Source: Novipirellula caenicola (lineage in GTDB: Bacteria > Planctomycetota > Planctomycetia > Pirellulales > Pirellulaceae). Taken from it: a stretch of DNA of 64,000 nt. The translations under genes were made by a program, and so were the position numbers. Below the pieces are notes generated by a model. That model searched no databases. It worked only from the letters and a program-made list of their open reading frames with translations, and was not told where the DNA came from. Positions 26,021 through 35,690 of this stretch are shown here, piece by piece. The DNA lies in the NCBI RefSeq assembly GCF_039545035.1, contig NZ_BAABRO010000001.1:434001-498000 (forward strand), given 5' to 3'. Within the stretch, counting starts at the first letter, position 1; every line of letters starts with the position of its first letter.

Positions 26021-27403
26021 ATGGCTTCCCCATCGACCATTGAACCTCGGCAACAGCACATCCAACCAGTCCATCCCAATGTGACGGTTCCACTTCCTGA
26101 ACAACCGATCGATCGATTGGTGCGCACGTTCGCTCGCTTCCTTCACATCGAAGCGACTAGCGGCGTACTGTTGATGCTGTGCACTGCGTTTGCCATCTTC
26201 ATGGCCAATTCGGCCTGGGCTGATTCCTACCTGATGTTCTGGAAAACCGAGGTAGGCGTTTCGTTTGGATCGCTGCATTTCCGGCACTCTCTGCGACACA
26301 TCATCAACGACGGGTTGATGGTCATCTTTTTCTTCGTGATCGGTTTAGAGGTCAAACGCGAACTGGCGCACGGGGCGCTCGCGGACCTTCGCCGCGCAAC
26401 GCTTCCGATCGCCGCGGCGGTTGGCGGAATGCTGGTTCCAGCGGGCATCTATTTGGCGTTTCAATATGACCAACCTGCAGCCCGAGGTTGGGGCATCCCG
26501 ATGGCGACCGATATCGCGTTTGTCGTCGGTTTTTTGGCGTTACTCGGATCGCGGGTCCCCAATAGTCTACGCGTGTTGTTGCTGTCGCTGGCGATTGTCG
26601 ATGACATCGGCGCGATCATCGTGATTGCAATTGGATACACGCACGAATTGGATGGCCGTTTTTTGATGTTGGCGGCGATCGGGATTGGCGTTGTCCATCT
26701 ATTCTCGCGAATTGGCGTCCGCCGTTTTCCTCCCTATATCATCGCAGGACTCTTCGCGTGGTTCGCGTTTCACGAATCAGGCGTCCATGCAACCTTGACC
26801 GGTGTGATTCTTGGCTTGATGACGCCGGCAAAGGCTACGATTGTGCCGGACCACTTTCACCAATATTTGCTGCAGACCGGAGATTTGTTCCGCGGTGAAG
26901 GTTGGCACAACGAGGATCGTCGAGCCCACAAAGTTCGCGAGGTCCAGCGGCTGACCCGCGAAACCGTTTCTCCGCTGGAATATCTTGAAGCGACGCTTCA
27001 TCCATGGAGCAGCTATTTCATCATTCCGATCTTTGCAATGGCCAACGCTGGCGTCTCGTTGCAATTGGCGAACGTCGGCGACTCCGTTGCCGTCGCCGTC
27101 GCGTTAGGCTTGGTCATAGGCAAACCACTTGGTGTTCTCTTGTTCTGTCTGCTGACGGTGCGACTTGGATGGGCGAAAATGCCGCACGGATTGAGTTGGC
27201 GAATCTTGATTGCCGGCAGCTTCTTGACGGGCATCGGTTTCACGATGGCGTTGTTCATCGACGGATTGGCATTCGGCGAAGAGGGCTTGGATACCGCGAA
27301 GACCGGTATCATGGTGGGCTCGGCGATCAGCGCATTGCTCGGCATGACATTTCTGATGTGGACACTTCCCAAACATCACGCTCCTCATACCGCAGAGGAA
27401 TGA
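26021..27403 (+). CDS. nhaA: NhaA-type Na+/H+ antiporter
   Basis: This 460-residue integral membrane protein has about twelve hydrophobic helices. The family segments are present: MATDIAFVVGFLALLGSRVP, then LLSLAIVDDIGAIIVIA with the adjacent aspartates that bind Na+, and GLEVKRELAHGAL near the pH-sensing side. A hydrophilic loop of about 50 residues (PDHFHQYLLQ...RLTRETVSPLEY) is longer than in E. coli NhaA. It exchanges Na+ for H+ at the inner membrane for pH and salt homeostasis, consistent with a marine host. Confidence 0.95.
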   Translation: MASPSTIEPRQQHIQPVHPNVTVPLPEQPIDRLVRTFARFLHIEATSGVLLMLCTAFAIFMANSAWADSYLMFWKTEVGVSFGSLHFRHSLRHIINDGLMVIFFFVIGLEVKRELAHGALADLRRATLPIAAAVGGMLVPAGIYLAFQYDQPAARGWGIPMATDIAFVVGFLALLGSRVPNSLRVLLLSLAIVDDIGAIIVIAIGYTHELDGRFLMLAAIGIGVVHLFSRIGVRRFPPYIIAGLFAWFAFHESGVHATLTGVILGLMTPAKATIVPDHFHQYLLQTGDLFRGEGWHNEDRRAHKVREVQRLTRETVSPLEYLEATLHPWSSYFIIPIFAMANAGVSLQLANVGDSVAVAVALGLVIGKPLGVLLFCLLTVRLGWAKMPHGLSWRILIAGSFLTGIGFTMALFIDGLAFGEEGLDTAKTGIMVGSAISALLGMTFLMWTLPKHHAPHTAEE

Positions 27404-27425
27404 CCGCCAAACGAACTGGCGGTTT
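27403..27425 (+). terminator. Terminator-like hairpin after nhaA
   Basis: ACCGCCA-N7-TGGCGGT is a 7-bp stem starting at the nhaA stop codon and followed by a short TTTG. It sits exactly between the convergent nhaA and histidine kinase genes, so it could terminate in both directions. Confidence 0.55.
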
Positions 27426-27433
27426 GTGGGTGG

Positions 27434-30376
27434 TCACACATGGGTTTTCGCTTTTAGTTCTTCCGCCAAATTTTCGGTGGCAGTGACAAGCTGCTGCAAA
27501 ATCGCTTGGGCGGAGCTCAAATCGCCTCGTTTGCCTTGATGCTCGAGCGTTTCCGCGGCCTTGACCACATCGATCGCACCAAAGTATCCCGACGCTCCTT
27601 TTAACGTGTGCGCGGCCCTGCTGAGTGCGTTTGCGTCGCCGGCATCCATCGCGGCGTGAATCTTGTCAAGCAACTGTTGCGATTCATCCAAATAGACTTT
27701 CGCCAATTCGCAAGCCATCTCTTCACTGCCACTGGTTTGGGAAAGCGTGACGGCCCAATCCAGTTGTCCGGCGGCGTTGGTCGCGGGCGAATCCAACGCA
27801 CATGGTTCCCTTGGCGAAAACGCGGATCCTACCGACGCGATCTCCGCGACCACCTCGGTAGTTGCGTTTGCATCATGCAGCGCCCCGCACGGCGATTGAG
27901 CGAGCACACGTTGCAATTGCATTGGATCGAAAGGTTTGGCGATATAGTCGTCCATACCGGCAGCGAGAAACCGTTCGCGATCTCCCTTCATGGCGTTGGC
28001 CGTCATCGCAACAATCAATTGGTGCCCGCCCCGTTCCGCTTCCATTTCACGGATCTCTGCCGTCGCTTCGATTCCATTGAGCTCCGGCATTTGGATGTCC
28101 ATCAAGATCAAATCGAATGTCTCGCGACGAACCGCATCCACGGCCTCGCGACCATTGGACGCCAACACCACCTCGTGCCCCCATTTCGTCAAAAACCCCA
28201 TCGCGACTTTTTGGTTGACAATCCCATCTTCGGCCAACAACACCTTCCTGGCTTGCATCGCAGTTTGCGACGGATGGGCATCGTCCGCTGTGTCGTCGAT
28301 TGCCGTGATCCCCAGCACGTCAAGGATCGCGTCAAGCAGCTCGGACGCGATCACTGGCTTTGTCATAAAACGAACGATCCCTACGCGGCGCAAGACCTTT
28401 GGCTGCAACCCGCCCACCGATGATGACAACATCACGATCGTATAACGCGAATTCGTCTTGCATTTGGACAACCGCTCGGCGAACTCGAGCCCATCCATTT
28501 CCGGCATGTGATAGTCCAGCAAGATCAAGCGAAAGGGCGTCTTCGCTTGCTCGGCGGTATCGATTTGCTGCAACGCGTGGTGTCCATCACGTGCCATTTC
28601 GGCATCGAGTCCCCACTGCGAAAGCATCTCTTGCAAGATCCGCCGATTGGTCGAATTGTCGTCCACGACAAGCACCCGAGTGCCCCGCAACCGCGCCAAA
28701 TCCGCAGGCCGCCGCGGGCTTTGATCCGCTGCAATTTGCAAGTGGATCAGAAAATGAAACGTGGTCCCAACCCCTGGCTTGCTTTCCAACCAAACTCGGC
28801 CGCCCATCAATTGAATCAATTTCGTCGAAATCGTCAGCCCCAACCCGGTGCCTCCGAAGCGACGGGTGGTCGACGTATCGACTTGTGAAAACGCTTCAAA
28901 AACTTTGTCCTGTTTTTCCTCGGGAATCCCGATCCCGGTGTCTCGCACGCGGAAGTGAAGCACCGCATGATCATCCGTCAATTCCTGCGAATTGACATCC
29001 ACAACCACTTCGCCCTTCTCGGTGAACTTGATCGCATTGCCCACGAAATTGACGATAATTTGACGCAATCGCCCCGGATCGCCGACCAAGCGGCTAGGAA
29101 TCGAGGGGTCGATACGGGCGGCGAGTTCCAAGCCTTTTTCATCGGCTTTGAGTGCAAACAACCTCATCGCCTTGCCGACACAATCGCGCAAATCAAAATC
29201 GATCTCTTCGAGCTCGAGACGGTCGGCTTCGATCTTAGAGAAATCCAAGATGTCGTTGAGCAACCGCAACAACGAATCGGCGGATTGCCGGATCAAACCA
29301 AGGAATTCTTGCTGATCCTGTTCCAGCCGCGTGTCGGACAACAATTCGGCCATCCCGATGATGCCATTCATGGGCGTGCGAATCTCGTGACTCATGTTGG
29401 CCAAGAATTCACTCTTGGCGCGGTTCGCGGCCTCGGCTTCGATCCGTGACTGTTGAAGTGCCGCATCGGTCCGATTCAATGACGCAGCACTCCACCAGAT
29501 CAAAATGCTGAACACGACGATGTTCGTCAACACAAACATCGACAATCCCATCACCGGATCAAACACACCATGTTGTTGTGCCCACCAACGAAAACCACCA
29601 AGCACCGCGGGAATCAAAATGGCGGCCGGCAACAACCGCCGCGCCATCACGCCACCCGCACCACGGTCGCTGATGATTTGCATCAGACCTTCGCTTGGCC
29701 GTGCGCACAAAATCCCAATGCATAGAACCGCAAACCCGACGGCGGTGTTCAGTGCCATCGGAATGTACGCCTTGATCCCTATCAAGTTGACGCTGCTGTA
29801 GGCGTAGCCGACGATCGCCAGCAGCGACACTAGCGCCGCCGCCAGCGTCAGCGATTCCGTGGCCAACGACCTCCGTTGCCACGGCAGATTGGCAAACACA
29901 AGTGCTAAACCGGTGAGCAAAAAATTCAGCGCCGTGTTGGGCGCCATCCGATTGGGAATTTCGTAAGCATCGAGCTTCTTGGGAAACAGCCAGCGGTCGG
30001 GGCCCCAATCGAAACCAAACTCGTAGCCCAAAATCCGAACCACGGCCATCACCACCACCAGCGACGCCAATCCGGTGGCGATGAACGTCGCGTGCGACGA
30101 TTCAATGTGTCCTGACCCGTTGGACGGCTCCGACAATTCGTCGGACTGACGATACGACAGCCACAATGCGGCACCACACAATAGGAATCCGATCGCCGTC
30201 CCCCCAGGATTCATCGCAACCTTACCCGGCAATAACGCTCGCAGCGGCTCGAGATTCATTGCCCAACCGAACAACACGAGCACACTGATCGCGATCACCA
30301 CCACGCTTGCAATGCGTGAGGCGAGGCGGAACCTTGCAATCAGTTCGGGCTGTTCTAGATCCTGAGAATTGCCCAC
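27434..30376 (-). CDS. Hybrid sensor histidine kinase with two receivers and an Hpt domain
   Basis: The 980-residue protein starts with GTG, preceded by AAAGGGG. About eight N-terminal membrane helices (15-300) form the sensor and contain no recognised extracellular ligand domain. A HisKA domain follows with the phospho-acceptor His in [20 protein letters not shown] (about 330), an HATPase domain with GTGLGLTIS, receiver 1 ([24 protein letters not shown], about 565-680), receiver 2 ([22 protein letters not shown], about 709-830) and a C-terminal Hpt domain ([13 protein letters not shown], about 920). The order implies a His-Asp-His phosphorelay. No output regulator is adjacent, so the target is encoded elsewhere. 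Confidence 0.94.
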   Translation of the reverse strand: MGNSQDLEQPELIARFRLASRIASVVVIAISVLVLFGWAMNLEPLRALLPGKVAMNPGGTAIGFLLCGAALWLSYRQSDELSEPSNGSGHIESSHATFIATGLASLVVVMAVVRILGYEFGFDWGPDRWLFPKKLDAYEIPNRMAPNTALNFLLTGLALVFANLPWQRRSLATESLTLAAALVSLLAIVGYAYSSVNLIGIKAYIPMALNTAVGFAVLCIGILCARPSEGLMQIISDRGAGGVMARRLLPAAILIPAVLGGFRWWAQQHGVFDPVMGLSMFVLTNIVVFSILIWWSAASLNRTDAALQQSRIEAEAANRAKSEFLANMSHEIRTPMNGIIGMAELLSDTRLEQDQQEFLGLIRQSADSLLRLLNDILDFSKIEADRLELEEIDFDLRDCVGKAMRLFALKADEKGLELAARIDPSIPSRLVGDPGRLRQIIVNFVGNAIKFTEKGEVVVDVNSQELTDDHAVLHFRVRDTGIGIPEEKQDKVFEAFSQVDTSTTRRFGGTGLGLTISTKLIQLMGGRVWLESKPGVGTTFHFLIHLQIAADQSPRRPADLARLRGTRVLVVDDNSTNRRILQEMLSQWGLDAEMARDGHHALQQIDTAEQAKTPFRLILLDYHMPEMDGLEFAERLSKCKTNSRYTIVMLSSSVGGLQPKVLRRVGIVRFMTKPVIASELLDAILDVLGITAIDDTADDAHPSQTAMQARKVLLAEDGIVNQKVAMGFLTKWGHEVVLASNGREAVDAVRRETFDLILMDIQMPELNGIEATAEIREMEAERGGHQLIVAMTANAMKGDRERFLAAGMDDYIAKPFDPMQLQRVLAQSPCGALHDANATTEVVAEIASVGSAFSPREPCALDSPATNAAGQLDWAVTLSQTSGSEEMACELAKVYLDESQQLLDKIHAAMDAGDANALSRAAHTLKGASGYFGAIDVVKAAETLEHQGKRGDLSSAQAILQQLVTATENLAEELKAKTHV

Positions 30377-30857
30377 TCGATCCCCTTTCTGACAAGGGCG
30401 CTTCGGCGCGGAGGACTTCGTTGAAAAGGTGGCATGCTCTCTATGCTACCACGACAAACACACGCGGGGGGACCCACGCGGCCCAAATGAAGGAAGAAGT
30501 CGTTATCATATTAGGTCGTTGTCACACTTCCGAGCTTGACGACATAGTAGGACGCAGCAGGGCCAGCGCAGGCGGACCAGCCCCGCGGAAGAGCCGCAAA
30601 CTCCTCCGCATATGTCCCGAGACCATGTTTTTCATCCAAAGCCCACAGCCGCGTTGCAACCCTATAGAATAGGGCAGCCCCCTGAGTTTTCCTTCCTCAA
30701 TCACATCCCGCCCTCTGCTGCTTCGTCACTCTGCTGCACCGTTACTCAGCCGCAACGCACTGTGGCACTACCGTCAACGTCCAGCCCCATCCCACCTCCA
30801 GCGCTGCATCATCTGATTGTCCGATCAGAACCCACCCTCCACGAAAAAGGTGTTCTC
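30377..30857. other. 481-bp divergent gap, no gene seen
   Basis: This gap lies between the histidine kinase (minus) and the ceramidase-like gene (plus). A reading frame extends into it from the right but is Pro/Ser/Thr-rich without protein-like pattern. A small imperfect hairpin (GGTGGCAT...ATGCTACC, about 30429-30451) is present. Promoters for both neighbours should lie here. Confidence 0.35.
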
Positions 30858-32351
30858 ATGAAGCGACATTGTGTCTCGATGCCCTCGTCCGGGCATGACG
30901 TCTGCCGGTTATTCAAACCGGGATTGGTCCTCGCTGTTCTGCTGTGTTTCATTTGCCGCACAGGCAATCAAGTCGAGGGGGCGGAGAAGCCTGTATTCCT
31001 GGCGGGTGCGGCGAAGGTAGAAATCACACCGCCTTTGGGGTTAGAGATTGTTGGAAACTGGAATCGCCCACTGGCGTCGAACATCCACGATGATTTGCAC
31101 GTTCGATGTTTGGCGTTGAATGATGGAACGACCACGATCGTTTTTGCGATTTGTGACAATGTCGGAATCCCGCGTGATGTGTTCGACGCAGCGAGGAAAC
31201 GGATTGATGCGAATGCCGCCGTGCCATCGGCAAACGTGCTGATGTCCGCCACTCACACGCATTCGGCTGTGTCAGCGAGAAATGAGCGTAAAGTCGATGG
31301 AGTTCTCGTGCTTGATAATTATCAAACCTTGTTGGCACAGCGGATTGCCGACGGAGTTGCCAAAGCGGTGGCGAACCTGCAGCCCGCTAAAATTGGCTGG
31401 GGCAGCGTCCAAGAGGCATCCGAGGTCCATAACCGCCGCTGGTACGTCGACGACGAAAAACTGCTCACCAATCCGTTTGGCGGCGTGGACAAAGTGCGTA
31501 TGAATCCGCCGCGAGGCAGCGACAAGCTGATCGAACCGGCCGGCCCCATTGATCCCGAAGTCTCGTTCTTGAGCGTCCAGTCGGTCGACGGTAAACCGAT
31601 CGCACTGTTGGCCAACTATTCGCTGCACTATGTCGGTGGCGTCCCCAGCGGCGACATCTCAGCCGACTACTTTGGTGCCTTTTCCGAAAAGATCGGCCAG
31701 CAAATCGGGGTCACCGACGACGACGATTCCTTCGTCGGCATCATGACCAACGGTACCAGCGGCGACATCAACAACATCGCCTTTCGCGAAAAATCAGCGA
31801 AACACGAACCGTACCAGCGAATCAACGAAGTATCCGACTTGATCGCTAAGCGAGTCGCCGCTGCGTACACGGAGATCGAACATCGTGATTGGGTTTCGTT
31901 ATCCGCCGCGTCGCAAGAATTGGAACTAAAAATGCGGAAACCGGATCCTGAGATGCTTCGCTATTTCGCGAGCCTGCAGGGCGACGGTCAATCCAACGCG
32001 GGTGCCCATCGACTTGCGGCGATCTACGGCGAACGCGTCAACAAAATCGCCGAAGGCCCGGAAACCAGTTCGATTTTGCTGCAGGCGTTCCGGATTGGCG
32101 ATCTCGGCGTGTTGGCGATTCCGTTTGAAGTGTTCGCCGAAACTGGACTCGATTTGAAAAAACGCAGCCCCACTGCCGACACCTTCACCATCGAATTGGC
32201 CAACGGCAGTTACGGCTACTTGCCCACGCCGGCGCAACATGAACTTGGTGGTTACGAAACGTGGTTGGGCACCAATCGCGTCCAAATCGATGCGTCGGAA
32301 CGAATCTCGGATGTCCTATTGTCATTGTTGAATCAGTTGAGTCAGAAATGA
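30858..32351 (+). CDS. Secreted neutral/alkaline ceramidase-like hydrolase
   Basis: ATG 30858 is preceded by AAAGG and opens a signal peptide (LVLAVLLCFICR...VEGAEK), giving 497 residues. AGAAKVEITPPLGLEIVGNW, LHVRCLALNDG and especially NVLMSATHTHSAVS match the N-terminal catalytic region of the neutral/alkaline non-lysosomal ceramidase family; the His pair would bind Zn. It is shorter than classical ceramidases, which have a further C-terminal domain. In planctomycetes such proteins are often annotated only by this domain, so the amide or ester substrate is uncertain. It overlaps the next gene by ATGA and is probably co-transcribed and co-translated with it. Confidence 0.82.
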   Translation: MKRHCVSMPSSGHDVCRLFKPGLVLAVLLCFICRTGNQVEGAEKPVFLAGAAKVEITPPLGLEIVGNWNRPLASNIHDDLHVRCLALNDGTTTIVFAICDNVGIPRDVFDAARKRIDANAAVPSANVLMSATHTHSAVSARNERKVDGVLVLDNYQTLLAQRIADGVAKAVANLQPAKIGWGSVQEASEVHNRRWYVDDEKLLTNPFGGVDKVRMNPPRGSDKLIEPAGPIDPEVSFLSVQSVDGKPIALLANYSLHYVGGVPSGDISADYFGAFSEKIGQQIGVTDDDDSFVGIMTNGTSGDINNIAFREKSAKHEPYQRINEVSDLIAKRVAAAYTEIEHRDWVSLSAASQELELKMRKPDPEMLRYFASLQGDGQSNAGAHRLAAIYGERVNKIAEGPETSSILLQAFRIGDLGVLAIPFEVFAETGLDLKKRSPTADTFTIELANGSYGYLPTPAQHELGGYETWLGTNRVQIDASERISDVLLSLLNQLSQK

Positions 32352-35338
32352 AACGTCATTCGAAATTAGCTCGTATCGTCGCGAGCGTTGCGATCTCGGT
32401 CGCGTCGGCCGCTACGCCGACTCAGGCAGAACATCCGAGCGAAGCGTCGCCAAGTCAAACGACCGAGCGAGCAAAGATCTCGTCGCACTCACCCGCAGCG
32501 TCGCTGTCGCACTTGAAAGTGCGTGAGGGGCTAGAGATCCGCTTGGCGGCGGCAGAACCCGACGTCATCGATCCCGTCTCGGCCACTTGGAGCAGCGATG
32601 GCAAGCTTTGGGTCGTCGAGATGACCGACTATCCGTTGCCCAAACCGGGCAAAACCGAGCGACATGGACGCATCCGCGTATTGTCCGATCGCGATCCCAG
32701 CGGACGTTTCCAAAAATCGGTCACCTTTGCCGACGGACTCGACTTTGCCACCGGCGTGCTGCCGTGGCAAGACGGTGCGATTGTGACGATGGCGGGCGAA
32801 ATTGCTTTCCTGCGTGACATCGACGGCGATGGACGCATGGATACGAAACAGTCGTGGTTCAAAGGGTTCACCACCGACAACGAACAACTTCGCGCCAACC
32901 ATCCAACGCTCGCACCCGATGGTTATGTCTATGTCGCCAATGGACTTCGCGGAGGCACGATCACGGCGGTCGATCCTCGCTTTGACGTTCGTGCCGCCCC
33001 CATCAAATTGCAAGGTCGCGATTTTGTGTTCGATCCCCATGGCGGTTACTGGGGCTCGGTTGCGGGAAACAGCCAGCATGGATTGACCATCGACGGATTC
33101 AATCGGCGGTTTGGTTGCAGCAATCGGAACCCCGCAATCGAATCGGTACTTTCGATCGACGTCGTCGATCGCGACCCGTTTTTAACGCCAGGTGATGCGA
33201 TCGCGGATGTGGGCAAGTCGGGGTTTGAATCCGAAGTCCACCCGATCAGCAACGCCTGGACAACCAGCAATTTGCACGCCGGTCAATTTAGTGCCGCCTG
33301 TGGTGTCACCGCGCCAGGATGGTCGATCGATGACGCGTCCGAATGGTTGTTGGTTTGCGAACCCACCGGATCGTTGGTCCAACGTCAACGTCTGCAATGG
33401 AAAAACGGCGTGTGGCAAAGCGTGCGTGAAGCGAACGACGCAGAATGGTTAGCCAGTTCGGATGATTGGTTCCGCGCCGTCGACTTGGTGCCGGACGTCG
33501 ATGGCGGCGTGCTGGTTATCGACATGGTCCGCGCCGTGATCGAACATCCTCAATGGGCACCGATTGAGTTAAAAAATCGTCTCGATACCTGGGACGGCAA
33601 TGACCTGGGCCGGATCTGGCAAGTACACGCGGCTGATAAACCGATCCAATCGGTTGCGGTTCGCAGCGACGCCGACGCCATTGCGGCGATCGCTTCGGAC
33701 GATCTGTTGCTGCGAATCCTCGCGTCAGATTATCTGCATGCTCGCTATTCATCCGACGTTTCGCCTGGCAACAATACCGTCGAGGCGTTTGCTCGAATCC
33801 TGGACGATCGTGAGGCGGCTGCGGAATCGAAGTCTCGGGTTGCCCTGCTGCTGAACCGCTGGGGTTTGCTGACGCCACAGCAACACACGTCGCTATTGCA
33901 GGAACCCACGGACCGATTGAGAGCCATGGCGGTAAAGATGCGGCAAGGGAATCGCCCGGATGCCGCCTCGGTTGCGACGATTTCAACGCAGATGGCAATG
34001 ACCGCCGATCCGGCGTTGATCGTTCGTCAATCAGCGTTAGAGGCACTCGTTCTATCAGCGAGTCCCAAGCAACCAAGTGACGAGTTGGTCGAGCGGCTGA
34101 TTTCCGTGGCGCATCACGATCATGATGCCCCGTGGATTGCGAAACTGCTAATCGCGGTGCCTCACGAATTCGCCAGCCAACTTTTGAGACACTTGCCAAC
34201 GCCTCAGAGCACGACGTTCGCGTCGATCGATACTGCGGTGCTGGAGGGTTGGATGCGTCGTGTGGCAGCGAAAGATCCCAAACAGGCTAGCGAGATTTTG
34301 GCGACCTGGTTGATCAACGCAATGCCTTCGGGCAGTGAATCGGCCGACCAATCTACGCAAGCCTTGGCAATGAACATGGCGGCGGCATGGAGTCGAGGAG
34401 GTGGCGAAAAAGCGTCGCTCAAATCGATGCCTAAAGAAATTGCCGATGCGATCGCCAAGCTTGATACGTTGGCCACCTCGATCGCGACCAACGACAACCA
34501 CTCGATAGGAACTCGATTGGATGCGATCGCATGGTGTGCCAAACAACCGGCTTTGCATGATTCATTGCGAGGACTTGTCGACAAGAGCGTCGCGCCAACG
34601 GTCCGCGCCGCGGCGTACCGAGCGTTGATGCAGCGGGATGCCGAGTGGACGAAACAGCAAGTGCTGGAAAACGCGGAATCGATTTCGCCCACCGACCGCG
34701 TTGCGATCGTCAATGCCGTTCGCGGCAGCGTTGAAAATGCGACTTGGTTATTGAACGCGATCCGCGATGACCATCTGCCTCGCACGTTCGTCGACCCGTC
34801 GTCGATGGATTGGTTCCGCAAACATTCCAACGCCGAACTTTCCAAACTCGGTCGTGAAACGTTTGCACCAGCGGGCGATGTGTTAGCGGTGCTGCGTCAG
34901 TATCAACCCGCGGCGCAGCAAATTGAGTCAGCGGATGTGGTGCAAGGCAGGCAGTTATTCGCCCAGCATTGCGCAAATTGCCATCGCATTGACGGTGTCG
35001 GACATGTGGTTGGTCCGGACATCAGCGACAGCCGCACCAAGACGCCCGAATCGCTGCTGGCCGCGATCCTCGATCCGAGCTCTGCGATTGACGCTTCGTA
35101 TGCAAGTTACAGCGTTTTGACGGTCGATGGCGAGGCGGTCAGCGGATTGTTGGCAGGTGAGTCGAGCGAAGCGGTCACGTTAACCCTGCCTGGCGGCCAA
35201 ACCCGGCGTTTCGAACGCGACGATATCGAAATCTTCCGAGCCTCGAACGTCTCACTGATGCCCGAGGGAATGCACCGAGTGATGAACGTCGATCAGATGC
35301 GAAATTTGATCGGTTACCTAAAGCGATGGCGATATTAA
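32348..35338 (+). CDS. PVC-type membrane-bound dehydrogenase with C-terminal heme-binding domain
   Basis: The start ATG 32348 lies in the ATGA overlap with the ceramidase-like gene and begins a signal peptide (MKRHSKLARIVASVAISVAS). The 996-residue product has an N-terminal beta-propeller typical of the PVC dehydrogenase domain (LKVREGLEIRLAAAEPDVID, SDGKLWVVEMTDYP, AFLRDIDGDGRMD; about 45-410), an alpha-helical HEAT-like region (about 440-840) and a C-terminal Pirellula/Verrucomicrobium-type cytochrome domain with CANCHRIDGVG followed by VGPDISD. Such proteins are periplasmic and thought to oxidise sugars or similar substrates and pass electrons to heme. The specific substrate is not evident. 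A hydrolase-plus-dehydrogenase pair suggests degradation of one external compound. Confidence 0.9.
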   Translation: MKRHSKLARIVASVAISVASAATPTQAEHPSEASPSQTTERAKISSHSPAASLSHLKVREGLEIRLAAAEPDVIDPVSATWSSDGKLWVVEMTDYPLPKPGKTERHGRIRVLSDRDPSGRFQKSVTFADGLDFATGVLPWQDGAIVTMAGEIAFLRDIDGDGRMDTKQSWFKGFTTDNEQLRANHPTLAPDGYVYVANGLRGGTITAVDPRFDVRAAPIKLQGRDFVFDPHGGYWGSVAGNSQHGLTIDGFNRRFGCSNRNPAIESVLSIDVVDRDPFLTPGDAIADVGKSGFESEVHPISNAWTTSNLHAGQFSAACGVTAPGWSIDDASEWLLVCEPTGSLVQRQRLQWKNGVWQSVREANDAEWLASSDDWFRAVDLVPDVDGGVLVIDMVRAVIEHPQWAPIELKNRLDTWDGNDLGRIWQVHAADKPIQSVAVRSDADAIAAIASDDLLLRILASDYLHARYSSDVSPGNNTVEAFARILDDREAAAESKSRVALLLNRWGLLTPQQHTSLLQEPTDRLRAMAVKMRQGNRPDAASVATISTQMAMTADPALIVRQSALEALVLSASPKQPSDELVERLISVAHHDHDAPWIAKLLIAVPHEFASQLLRHLPTPQSTTFASIDTAVLEGWMRRVAAKDPKQASEILATWLINAMPSGSESADQSTQALAMNMAAAWSRGGGEKASLKSMPKEIADAIAKLDTLATSIATNDNHSIGTRLDAIAWCAKQPALHDSLRGLVDKSVAPTVRAAAYRALMQRDAEWTKQQVLENAESISPTDRVAIVNAVRGSVENATWLLNAIRDDHLPRTFVDPSSMDWFRKHSNAELSKLGRETFAPAGDVLAVLRQYQPAAQQIESADVVQGRQLFAQHCANCHRIDGVGHVVGPDISDSRTKTPESLLAAILDPSSAIDASYASYSVLTVDGEAVSGLLAGESSEAVTLTLPGGQTRRFERDDIEIFRASNVSLMPEGMHRVMNVDQMRNLIGYLKRWRY

Positions 35339-35377
35339 GCGATTTCACAGGGCAAATTGTCCAGACATCGTCGGACT

Positions 35378-35560
35378 AAAGAAAACCTGGCCGAGCCCAA
35401 CGGGCTGGGACCAAGGAAACCAATGCAGGGAAGGGCCAACGGTCCGAAGAACGTCTAAACTCGCAACTTCAAAACTGACGCATCGGGTTGTGATGTTCAG
35501 GGGAAAACATTGACGCGTCGCGTTTCGTTGCTCTGGCATCTCGGCAATTTCTCGGGGATG
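35378..35560 (+). repeat. Left flanking repeat of the CRISPR-Cas locus
   Basis: This stretch shares, in the same order and orientation, several diverged blocks with 47617-47849: AAACCTGGCC; GAACGTCTAAACTCGCAA; CTGACGCATCGGGTTGTG with GGGGAAAAC; and CGTTGCTCTGGC. It fills most of the 352-bp gap before cas3, and no gene is seen in the gap. Confidence 0.7.
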
Positions 35561-35690
35561 AATTTCATTTACATAGGTTCGGATTCACCCTCTCACGTGC
35601 ATGAGATTGCACTCATCGCGACGGTGGAGTGACCAAACGTGTCATCGGATCAGATAGAATCTCTGGTATCCCGAACGCGTCCCCCAGCCC

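Noticed and set aside
30612-30857. Upstream extension of the ceramidase-like protein
   Set aside because: ATG 30858 has a ribosome-binding site and directly starts a signal peptide, which the extension would bury.
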